Assembly (NCBI RefSeq): GCF_965638725.1
Contig: NC_134950.1
Location: 132,633,636-132,697,635, forward strand
Direction of reading: 5' to 3'
From: Aptenodytes patagonicus
Taxonomy: Eukaryota; Chordata; Aves; Sphenisciformes; Spheniscidae
DNA: 64,000 nt
How positions within the stretch are numbered: position 1 is the stretch's first letter; every line of letters begins with the position of its first letter. The notes under the pieces were generated by a model. That model had not been told where the DNA came from and ran no database searches. It worked only from the letters and a program-made list of their open reading frames with translations. A program made the position numbers and the translations under genes. Of this stretch, positions 12,601 through 22,200 are shown piece after piece.

Positions 12601-15600
12601 AAAATTTTAAGCAGCCTTGAGAATATTCATAATGAATTCTTTTTCTGTTGGATGAATGTACCAGCTTAAAGCACAGTATGTGCAAAGTGATGAATACTTG
12701 TGAGTTGTGAGAGAGCAAGGGAAATTTTTGTGGGATTTATCAATCTATTTCACCTGTCACTGTAATTTTTTCTTAATTCTTAGAAGTATTAGTATGCGAG
12801 CAGGCTTGCTAAACCTGTTGCAAAAGTTTTCTTGATTTCCATAGTGTACCTTTTATAGTAAATGGAAAAGCTGGCAGTAGTGATAGCCAGGTTCTGCTTT
12901 AGGTCTACTTGTCTTTGATTTTAGCAACTACTGCTAGAGTGTAAGTGTTTCTAAAAAAAAAAAAAAATTACACTTATTCAATTCTAATAAAGTAAAAGTA
13001 TAGGAGAAACTTTGATTTTTTTTTTTTTATATATAATTAGAAAGGCTTAAAAGAGTATGATTCATGCATTTTTGGGGGTGAAAGCTATGTTTAGCGAAGC
13101 AGACTGAAGAAACAGGCGCTGGAATATTTTGCATCACAATACTGACATTCCCTTACTTTAGCATAGCTCAGGTAATTTCGGTGATCTGCCACGCAAGCTT
13201 GGCGATTCAGATAGATGAAATTGGAGGTAAAGTTTTAGTTAGTGTTTTACATGGAAGTGTGTTTTGATACATGGAACGTAATCAGCAGAACCTCAGCTGG
13301 TATGGAGTGGTGATCCCCTTTTTGTCTCTGAAGCTGTTTTTTTCTATAAAGGCTGCATTGACCTATTTTACGAGAGTCTCTCTTTGTATCTCTGTCTGTA
13401 AAAAAACTACTTAGTAGTCCTCTGCTGCTATATCTGGGCTACAGAAAATTATTGAAAAACATGAGCTTTGAAAAAAAACTAACATCACTCCAATTCTCTG
13501 CATTTCAGTTTATAAATAATTTATAAGATATTTAAAACTCTAGATTTGATGTCATCTTGCTTTTGTTATAGAGCATCTCTTAATGTGGTGAGATCACTTT
13601 TTGAGGTGTTTAAGAACTAATGTCTTTGGAAAAAATGTAATCCTCTTGGTTCTCAAAAGATTAAATGCAACTGAAACAGCAAGTTAACTGTCCGGTATAC
13701 TTCCCGAAAGTAGTTATGTTGAGGGTTCATTCTCAGTTCTGTATCAGTTCTCACTCAAATCTTTCCATTCTTTTCCCATGTTTCCACACCTGTCTTGATG
13801 AAATTTTGCCATCACTCGCATCTACAAAAATTTTGTTGAATTTTACATTAGTTATGCAAGTTTACCTGTCTTAAAAGAAATTACTAGCTTTTTCTTTCAT
13901 TGGACACCAGCTGAAGTTTTAGTTTTGGTCACTCAACCAACTTTTCAAGGTTTTTTTATTTTGGGTTTTTCCCCTGCTATTTAACTAACTAGGCTAGCTA
14001 AATTTCCTGGTACGATCTGTCTTTTCTTTGTTGTATTAATGTGCACCACAGTAGTGAGAGGAGGCATTCTCTAACTCTGGAGACTGACATAGCACGGAGG
14101 TTTCTCTTATTTTCTAGATTCATTGTTACAGTGATCATTGGCCTTTCAAGCTTTTAAAAAAAATAAAAGGGTGGGGGGCGGAATATTTTTTTTTTTTGTC
14201 TAGTTCTTTTCCAAGCCTTCCTTTACTCGTATTTTAGTTTATATTGGAGATCTCCAGTTTTCTGGAAGGAATTTTTTCTTGTAAATGCTTACAAGATGAC
14301 TCATGCGTCAGATGACTCTCTTCTCTTTCCCAAGTGTAAGACTTCATTCAGTTTATCTTGAGAACTGTCTTTGCGCTGACTGCATTAATAACCCTCTGAT
14401 TTTCCTGTAGGCACCTTCATGGAAACTTTCAAGCCTCAGGGGAGGGAGCAGCTCTGCATTTGGGCAGGGGGAGCCCTCGTCTTAAGCCCGTGTCCACCAC
14501 TTAGGCTCTGTTTTCTGTTGCACGAGGAAGCTGCTTCACCTCACTCTGCTTCTGTTGCCCTGTCTATAAATGAAGATAGTGATTTTTTTTTTTTTTTTTT
14601 GTGCTGTGAAAGCTTATGCAAATACAAGTACAGATTATGGGGAACATTATATGAGAACCGAGTAAGAGTATTTCAGTGGAGTTGGTACCTTTAGCAACAT
14701 CTTATTAAAAGAACATTTAAAGTATTTATACCTATTGTTGCCCTGACATATAAATGATCAGTTGGCAGTTATTTAAGGGACATAAAAATATAATTTGTTC
14801 TTACAATTTTAAAATAATATAGACAAAAATAACGTGGTGGAGGACACAGATGTCAGTCTTTCACGGTGCAAGCAGTTACTTCATTTTGCTATGTCTAAGG
14901 CAAGAATAAAACTGTGATATTTCATTCCTAGTTATGAAAGCTAGAAGCTTAAGATCTACAATCGAATATTAGTATAAATACTGTTTTTAGAGAACTTTTA
15001 AAAGAAGCTAGTAATCTATTAAATCTTCACGTTGGCCTTTAATGTTTTTTATGATGAACTGGGATACTGAAAGGTAGCTGGTGACTGCTCGTTTTTCTTC
15101 TTTGAGTTTTTATCAAATCATGTTAGTGAAAGAAATGGTGTTGAGCGTGGCCAGCTTGAATGCACTTACTTTGTGTGTCATCTTACCTTCATACAGTCTA
15201 CAGCAACTATAGTTATTAAATTGTGTGCATTTGAGTATCAATGCTGAGCCTTCTGTTCTGCCTGATGTGCCTGAAACGCAGTCTTCATCCAAGCGTAGCA
15301 AGCTCTGGCCCTTGCTTCTGAATCTTCTCAAAAAGTATCTCTTCTGCAGACTGTCACTGTTAAGTCTGAGCTGTTTAAGTGCTGTGATACCTTACTAACA
15401 ATGAAAATATCTGCTGCGCTGCACTTCTGTACAGCCCTATCACATGGTCAGCTGGTGCGTTTTGTGCTTGAATTATCTGTGTGTTTCCTTGGATTGTATG
15501 CTCCTTTGGGCAGGGACTGTTGTCTTACTGTGTTCCAAGCATCAACCACAAGGTGTGTCCTGAGCAAGTAATAGTTCAACTGCAAGATTGTCTGTCCCCT

Positions 15601-17497
15601 GCTTGCTGTTTTCTTAACTTGTAGATACAATTATTTTCCATAATGTGCCTACTTGTTTAAAACTTCTGTGCAATTGTACAACGCGATAACTACTCCTGAG
15701 CTCTATCCTAACACTTGACCTGGATCTACTTCTACGATAAAGATGATTCCTTAGTAATTGAAACACTTGCTGGTAGAACGGGCATTGCCTCATTTTCCAT
15801 GCCTTCCGAAGGTCTGGATAGAAATCCGTCACGCGGTTTGCTTTAAAGCCATCTGTTACTTAAAATTACTTGTGTGCTTTTTACCTGGATGATGTACACC
15901 TTTAAGTTGTGGACTGGGGGTAGTGCAGGACTTGAGACTCCCAAATGTACCTGAACATGAGTCTTCCTGTTCAGCTCATTGTGGGCATTTCTATCGCACA
16001 CAGCGAGAGATAACTGCAAGGGTGCTACAAGGTGATCTGGCCACACGCTTGTGTGTGGAGCCGGGTAGAGGGAACTTGCTTTGCTCTTGGCAGCAGAATT
16101 AGCAGTTATCTGTGCTTGTACTTATGTGACTGCCGTGCTTCTAGAGCTGCTATTGTCACCACCAATTACAGTGCCTCGGTGTTGTGGCTATACCCCGAGA
16201 CCTGTGCCAAAGCTTACCCTCAGGTGCCTTACTGAATCATTAAGCCTAAAGCCTGAGACGGGAGCAATGCGTGGATCTCCACTGAGAAGAATTTGAAGCG
16301 TTTTTCTTGACATTTAATGAGTAGAGGCAAGTACATAGGGAAGGGGGAAGCTGCAAAAGGAGAAATGTGGCTTGTTAGAGCCACAGTTACCCAGAAGAGA
16401 TTTCACAGCTATGTGACCTGACTGCAAATCACTCCACAGCCCAAGACCTCCTGCATCTGGGGGTTGTCACAGTAGCATTGCCTGGCAGAAGGAGTTTGGC
16501 CGGGCCAGCTGGGCAACCAGGAGGTGTAGTTTCTTTCTGCAAGTCCTAGCCTACTAATCCAGCTGGTATTTCCTCAGACTTCTGTGGATGTCTTAATTGA
16601 TATCCCTCAAATAAAAGTTAGACATTGGCTGTGTAGTTTATATTACTGTATATTGTAATAAAGCATAGGTTGATTGAAATCGTATGCTCTGCCTTTTCAA
16701 TTAACTGGCCCTGATGCTTTAGCCAGCTTATTATTGACACAGGACAGTCTTATTGAAATAACTGTCTGGGATGAACAGCTGTATGGAAGCTTCTGGATGA
16801 AGAAATATTCAACATGTTGAGCTGTAGTTTCTGCAGTGGCTCTCTAGTGAATGCCTTCACCCATCACTGTTGGCTGCCATTAGTTGTCTCTCCTCAGCCA
16901 GGTGACTTCCTCACCATTTTCAAATCCAGGCTTTTCTCACTGGCCTAGAGTGTCTGACTGTGCTTAGCAAAACAAGTACATCTCTGTTCCAAAGCCCACT
17001 GACTTCTGGGTTGTTTTTGTAACCGAAAGTTAAAAAATTCTAATTGATGATGCATTTAATTTTCATGTTCTTTGTTTCGGTTATTTTTTTAAACAGTGCA
17101 GAACTAAGCAATGTAAAATACTTTTGCAGCTGAAAGATGACATGGTCTTGGAGAAATTTTTACATTGTCTTTAATTTACATGAAGGTTTTGTTTTTTCTT
17201 GGCTTTCTAGGTTACACACCAGCTTTGGCCTGCGCGCCCAATAAGGATGTGGCTGATTGCCTAGCTCTCATTCTGGCCACGATGATGCCTGTTTCATCGA
17301 GCAGCACATTACCTTCCCTTACATTTAATGCCATTAATCATTACACCAACACCTCAAAAACTGTCACCTTCGATTCCTTGCCAATCATGAGGAGTGACCA
17401 TAGCTCTTACTGTACTTTCAACAACATTGGCAGGGAAGATGGCTACCCATATACAGAAGAAGACGAACTCAATGACTCAGATTCTGAGACCTACTAG
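628..17497 (+). CDS. ANKRD28: ANKRD28, C-terminal half: ankyrin-repeat regulatory subunit of protein phosphatase 6 (13 exons, 5' part outside window)
   Basis: Thirteen spliced exons give 530 codons ending in TAG at 17495-17497, and every junction keeps frame with GT/AG ends. The product closely follows vertebrate ANKRD28 (about 1050 aa in human), so roughly the second half is here. About 13 ankyrin repeats are visible, for example [20 protein letters not shown] and [21 protein letters not shown] non-repeat serine-rich tail follows and ends in the acidic [11 protein letters not shown]. Known role of the family: ANKRD28 binds the PP6 holoenzyme (PPP6C plus SAPS subunits) as a scaffold, and it has also been linked to cell-migration signalling. 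ANKRD44 and ANKRD52 are paralogues, but the tail and linker match ANKRD28 best. The gene converges on BTD, the same order as in mammals. Only the start is missing. The 27-nt and 75-nt exons form the linker between repeats and are both frame-neutral. Confidence 0.95.
1591..1665 (+). CDS. ANKRD28: ANKRD28 exon, 75 nt (inter-repeat linker)
   Basis: Reads [16 protein letters not shown] then APISPLHLA. The acceptor is ctgctaag and the donor gtaagt; both ends are phase 0. It holds the polar linker and the first residues of the next ankyrin repeat. Confidence 0.92.
2945..3146 (+). CDS. ANKRD28: ANKRD28 exon, ankyrin repeats
   Basis: Starts [14 protein letters not shown] and ends RTPIHAA, covering about two ankyrin repeats. 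The acceptor is tctttag, the donor gtatgt, and the exon ends in phase 1. Confidence 0.95.
4608..4695 (+). CDS. ANKRD28: ANKRD28 exon, ankyrin repeat
   Basis: Reads [18 protein letters not shown] and on to the NG before the next repeat. Acceptor tttacag, donor gtgagt, ending in phase 2. Frame joins exactly to the exons on both sides. Confidence 0.94.
5159..5276 (+). CDS. ANKRD28: ANKRD28 exon, ankyrin repeats
   Basis: Reads [20 protein letters not shown] then [19 protein letters not shown]. Acceptor ctgcttag; donor gtaaga follows GGG, giving phase 0. Confidence 0.95.
5876..6095 (+). CDS. ANKRD28: ANKRD28 exon, ankyrin repeats
   Basis: Starts [20 protein letters not shown] and ends SLHWACYN with phase 1. 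It spans two complete repeats including [20 protein letters not shown]. Acceptor is ctcacag, donor gtaaaa. Confidence 0.95.
7514..7601 (+). CDS. ANKRD28: ANKRD28 exon, ankyrin repeat
   Basis: Reads [20 protein letters not shown] and ends FSPLHCAV. Acceptor is gctttag, donor gtaagg, ending in phase 2. Confidence 0.94.
7698..7781 (+). CDS. ANKRD28: ANKRD28 exon, ankyrin repeat
   Basis: Reads [18 protein letters not shown] and on to NSTDSKGR. Acceptor is cctatag, donor gtaaga, ending in phase 2. The preceding intron is only 96 bp. Confidence 0.94.
8309..8454 (+). CDS. ANKRD28: ANKRD28 exon, ankyrin repeats
   Basis: Reads [20 protein letters not shown], then [20 protein letters not shown] and NGQTNTV. 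Acceptor is tgttgtag, donor gtaaag, ending in phase 1. Confidence 0.95.
8641..8723 (+). CDS. ANKRD28: ANKRD28 exon, ankyrin repeat
   Basis: Reads [20 protein letters not shown] then ALHLACSK. Acceptor is tccccag, donor gtgcgt, ending in phase 0. Confidence 0.93.
8867..8949 (+). CDS. ANKRD28: ANKRD28 exon, ankyrin repeat
   Basis: Reads [20 protein letters not shown] then ATNAALQ. The acceptor attaag is weak, but frame and homology fix it. Donor is gtacgt, ending in phase 2. Confidence 0.93.
8950..11235. other. ANKRD28 intron, 2.3 kb
   Basis: AT-rich intron with no recognised element. Short chance frames are present, but none resembles a gene. Confidence 0.7.
11236..11327 (+). CDS. ANKRD28: ANKRD28 exon, ankyrin repeat
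   Basis: Reads [20 protein letters not shown] then [10 protein letters not shown]. Acceptor is tttgcag, donor gtaaga, ending in phase 1. A 5.9-kb intron follows. Confidence 0.94.
11328..17210. other. ANKRD28 last intron, 5.9 kb
   Basis: The largest ANKRD28 intron in the window. It carries a G-rich, G-quadruplex-prone tract at 11980-12078 followed by a poly(T) run. The rest is unique AT-rich sequence, with a mildly more GC-rich part at 15.2-16.6 kb whose short frames I do not recognise. Confidence 0.7.
11980..12101 (+). repeat. G-rich low-complexity tract with poly(T) end
   Basis: The plus strand has successive runs of four or more G separated by 1-3 bases from about 11980 to 12007. Runs of six and ten G with T spacers follow, then T runs to 12101. 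It fits a G-quadruplex motif on the transcribed-sense strand of ANKRD28. Confidence 0.75.
17211..17497 (+). CDS. ANKRD28: ANKRD28 last coding exon and stop
   Basis: Reads [20 protein letters not shown], then a Ser/Thr-rich tail, and ends NDSDSETY followed by TAG. Acceptor is gctttctag. The tail after the last repeat has no recognised fold. Confidence 0.95.
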
Positions 17498-17887
17498 AAG
17501 CTACATTTTGTAGGTCTGAAGAGTGAACCCTCGCGCTGGAAGGTCAGACTTGCGCTTTTGGAAAAAAGCTATCAGTGTTTGAATGCAAAAAGAGGACAGA
17601 CCTTTGAGAAGATGTTTTTTATTGTGGTTGCATATAAAAAAAAAAATCTGTGAGACTCTAGGAGGATTTTTAAGAGCATATTTTGCAGAAGAAGCATAAA
17701 TTCTTGAATAAGTTCTTGGAATCCATGGCAAAAAAAAAAAAAAAGAATGTCAAAACTGTTTTATTTAACTGTATCCTACCATTCTGTTTCTGGTGCCAGG
17801 AGTAATTTCTGCAGACTGGGCACCCTACTTGGTATAAATGAACAACACTATTGTACAACACAAAGGATGCTAGATTTAAATATTATC

Positions 17888-17893
17888 AATAAA
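17888..17893 (+). terminator. Candidate proximal poly(A) signal of ANKRD28
   Basis: AATAAA hexamer about 390 nt after the stop. It would give a short 3'UTR. Confidence 0.35.
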
Positions 17894-18902
17894 ACTAAAA
17901 CCATTTTGAAGGCAATAAATGAGTTTGGTACAGTAGGCATTGTTTGTGCTGCAAATTGCCAAAGGACCAAATAACTTAAAGATTTTTTTTTTTTTTTTAA
18001 TTAAATACCTTTTTGTGAAAACTGGAATAGGTTATCTGAGAAGTTGTTTTAACCAAACCTTAATTACTTCTGGAAAAGAAGCTTAGATTTGGTTTTAAAT
18101 GTTGATTTTTTTTTTTTTTTTTTAATCATCTGAAAGCCTTCCGACACTATTAAATGTAGCATGAAAGAAATCAGATGTACTTTTAAGTTTTGTTTTCTTT
18201 TTCTTTTAGGAGAAATGAAAATGAACTTGTCATACTTTTATAGTACTAAAATTAAACCAGCTAACAAGGTGAAGTCAGGGTGAAAAATGTACAGTGTAAT
18301 AAACAAGGGAAGGGGTGGGAGATGTGGGAGGGAAGCAGTAATTGTTGCACAGTTTTAGATTTTTTTTAACTTTTGGGTTTTGGATTGAGAGTTTTTTAAT
18401 TTAAAAATACACGAGTAACTTGGAAACTATGAAACTGCATAAAAAATTTGAAATGTCTTGATAAGCCTGTTGTGACTGAGAGTTCTTTTCGATAATTTGT
18501 CCGCTTCCTTACATCATAAATTTGTATGTAAGATTAAAATTGTATATCCCTATCACCTTTTTTTTTAAACCCTGGCGTTACAAGGAGGGGGGAGGTGAAT
18601 TTAAAAGTATATTTCCCTATTAGAAAAACAAGTACAGTGTCTGGTCTGTGGGAAGAGCTGTGTATCTTTGTTGTGCTCCATTTAGAAAATAAACAGCAGA
18701 AACAGGTCCCTGTAATGTAGTTCAGACTTGCCCGAAGATTTTTTTTTTTAATTTATAACAGACTACTGTGGTTTTTTTAACTGCCTGAAGAATGAAAAAC
18801 TGACATAAGTAAGCTGAAGTTTTGTCTGTTAAATATGAATATTTACTTTATTTGGCTCCGCTTTAACTATAACTGTTACTTTTCAAGTGAATTTGTTTAT
18901 GT

Positions 18903-18925
18903 ACATGCAAGGAATCCTTGCATGT
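18903..18925 (+). other. Perfect 11-bp inverted repeat in ANKRD28 3'UTR
   Basis: Arms ACATGCAAGGA and TCCTTGCATGT surround a single A at 18914. A few terminal pairs would have to open for a real loop. It ends 15 nt before the AATAAA at 18940. Confidence 0.8.
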
Positions 18926-19200
18926 CCTGGTAAAGTACAAATAAATTACTACAAACTGATTCCAATTTCCTTTTTATCCTTTTTGTATTGTGAAACTGGA
19001 AATCTTTATGATATTGTAAATTATCAGCTGGTTTTCTGAACATAGTGTGAAAACACGGGACAATATTTTGATCTATTTGATAATTTTGTGGGTTTTTTGA
19101 AGAATTAATGAGCATGTACATAGAAATAGCGACTGCTTGAATACTGTATTTACCTGCACTCTTTCAGTACTTCAAGATTCCTGTATATTTTACGGAGTAT

Positions 19201-19206
19201 AATAAA
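19201..19206 (+). terminator. Candidate distal poly(A) signal of ANKRD28
   Basis: AATAAA hexamer, the last plus-strand one before the intergenic region. It marks the longest likely ANKRD28 transcript; usage is unproven. Confidence 0.4.
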
Positions 19207-19225
19207 ACCCAAATCTGAGTTCTAC

Positions 19226-22200
19226 TAATGAATAACTTATTTGTATCTACTAAGCATTAATGACAAAGTCTCTTCTGTGAACTTATAAAGAATTATAAGT
19301 TATTATAAGTTATTATTAGAATTTATAAAATCTACTTCACAAAGGCTTTGCCAGCATTTTAATTCTAAAGTGAAGGTGAGCTATTTAAATTCAAAGTCAT
19401 TTTAAATGTTAAATTACTTCATTATTCCTTTAGGCTTTCTTTTAAGTATTACTTAACCATTTGTGCCTGTGTTCATTGTTTATATATGCAGTACGTCTGT
19501 CCGTGAGCAGATTAGATGACTTCAAGGAGATTGTGATTTCTGCGTTTTCTTCCCTCTGAACCTTTCAAAGTATAGGGCTATGTGGGAGTGATGTACGCGC
19601 CTCAGCTGAGCATGCAGGCAGCGCTCAAAAGATCCATATTGGCCTCTCTTGAGATCCCTGCATCTATGTAAATGCAAAGGTTGAAGCAGCACAGACCCAT
19701 CTTTCCTCATACGCGCGTGGGAAATCTGAATCGGAATGCCAAGTAGCATGCCTGTTATTTAAAAGGTAACAATGGCATATTTCTGTTAATGAAACTGTCC
19801 AGTTGTTGCTTCAAAGGAACTGTGAGAAGGTTGTATTAATAGGCCTTTATTATCTGTGCTAACTTCTACTTGACTTCAGGATGACCTGTTACCTCAGAGC
19901 GTGGTGTCTGTAGTCATAGGGCAGTTTGTAGGAGGGGACAGTCCTATCTTCTTCGAAAAATAAGCAGGGCAGTAGAGACGGAGAACTATTCGTGGCCACT
20001 GTGTGCCTGGGTGACAGGAGAAAAAGCTCAGAAGGCGTTGGTTGAAAAGTTAAAGATTTGGATATGGAATACAGGCAAGTGCAGAAAACAGTGCTGCGGA
20101 ACACCTTTGTTTCCTTATGTCAATCAGAAATCGCGCCCCTCTCATTTCATTACTACTCACCTCTTGAGGAAGAAAACTTTTTTGCCGCATTAAATTGCAT
20201 TATTTTTAAGTTTTGTGAACTTTCTAGAGCTCAAGATCTGTCTTTTTTTATTAGAAATCGTTAATTCCATTTAGGAATTCAGAGTTACACGATTTGTGTG
20301 TCTCATCTATCATCATTGGAACTTAGTGAGCCTGTAGATTACAATTTGCATGTATTTGGTTATTCCTATTTAAAAAAACAATGAAAAAAAAAAACCACTC
20401 CATTACTACCTGGCAGTATGGGTAGGACAGTAATTGTGCCTTGTAAGTGATAATTGGGAGTATTATTAGAATATGGTCTTATTGCAAAAATGGAATGTGA
20501 TTTGTTTAAAGAACGTGCTACTGTGGTCAGAGACCACTTTCTTAATGAGAGGTCAAGGAACAGAAGGTTCCCTGTTTCTGTAAAACAAATAATGCTGTCT
20601 GTGGCTGGTGGGGGGGTTTATTTAAAAAAAAAAAAAAGAAAAGGAAAAAGTGTTCATACCTCAGTGGAGGCCTGTTCCTTTCCAGAAAATGACATTGGAA
20701 CCTCCATCTTTCTAAAAGAAATCCTCCTCTCTTTGTACAGATGAATAGGGCACGGTTATTGTTACAACCGTCATCCAAACAATCTCTTGGATTTTCACCA
20801 AGAGAGAGCCGTGAGCCTTGGCTGGACCACTCAGCAGTACATTAGAATAAAAGAAACCTTTTTTATCCTGGGGGGGTGGGGGTGGGGAGAATCGAATGGA
20901 CTTCAGGAATGAGAGCAACCAGCTCTGCTCAGCTTTCTGTGTAGTCTGACTCCTGGGATGTTTTACCGGGTTTTCAGTTCTCAGGATAAATGTTCTACAG
21001 GAGAAAATGCCACGTTAGTATTAACCTCCCAGGCTGAGCTGTTACTTTTAGGGCGTAGTGTGGTAGTATGAATGCTCGATGCTGTTAAAAAGAAGAATCA
21101 GCCTGTCTCCCCCCACCCCGAGTGACCCCACTGTAATCAAAAAGATTTTTCTTGTAATTTCTTACAAAATCTTGACACCTCTGCATCTCCTGCTTTGTAT
21201 TTCCTCCTATTACTCTTTATTGCTTCCCCACCCTTAGATATCTCCAAAATAATCATATAAATGTATTTGGAACAATCAGAGCTAGAAATACACACTTGAT
21301 AAACTTGGATCTTGGTTGTAGTGGATTTTTTTTCTGGTCGTATATTTTCTGGTTTAAAATTCTGACTTGCCTACCAGGCTAAAGAATTAATAAATGTTTG
21401 GTTAAAAAAAGTTAATATTTAAAAATTTATGACTTCAAAGTTTTGCTCCTTTTAACATCTACACAAAGGGCACTAAAGATCCCAAAGCTGTTACCGAAGC
21501 TGTATGGAAGATCACTAAAAAGGAGCATGAGATAACGTTTACAGATTCTTCAACTCAGTAATTCTGGTTTTGAGAGGAACTGGCCTTCCTCTCTTGCCCA
21601 AAGATTATGTCCATTTAAAGGCAGTAACTACTGTAGTAATCCAGAATAACATACTCTATTTTTAGTCTAGTTTACAAAAAAAAAAAGAGAGAATGTTCAT
21701 TACATCCAGCTGGTTTGAGGTAACACAAGTATTATTCTGGTAGCTCAGCTTCTTTATTGCCAAAAAAAAAAAAAGACGTTTGTGGTGACCTTTCTGTTAA
21801 TCATGCAGTAACCGGGTGAGAGGGTAAGCCTGTAGAAAGATTGTAAGCAACAGTGAATAAGGTACAAAGGACTGTTGTCTAGCATATACTTGTGAGAAGT
21901 TTTTTCATGTGCATAATCGTGGAACATTTTTAACCTTGCTAGATGTGTCCGGGGAGCCCATACTACTTAATTCCATGTTTGGATCACCGAGGTTCACATC
22001 TTAAAAACTGAAACCTAAATAAAAAGGGTAAGTGTTTATGGAAACAGCAGTTCTGGAGAACTGGAGGATGTGCTCTTTGGCTCAGTGTACCACAGGGCGG
22101 GTGAGGGAGGTCCACGGGCTTCCCCAGGAGCAGCAGGAGGAGCTGGCAGGAGTACCCTCCTCATCTCCCACCGCTCTGCCTGCCCTGTGCCTCTGCTGAT

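Larger units (their letters stand above)
17498..19225 (+). other. ANKRD28: ANKRD28 3' untranslated region with several candidate poly(A) signals
   Basis: AT-rich sequence with long T runs follows the stop. AATAAA hexamers lie at 17888, 18298, 18688, 18940 and 19201, so short and long 3'UTR forms are possible. The 3' limit given assumes the last hexamer is used; this is inferred, not seen. A perfect 11-bp inverted repeat at 18903-18925 precedes the 18940 signal. Confidence 0.6.

Noticed and set aside
20454..20778. Opposing 96- and 78-codon frames in the intergenic region
   Set aside because: Their residues are dominated by homopolymer tracts (poly-Lys/poly-Phe from A/T runs); no sign of selection.
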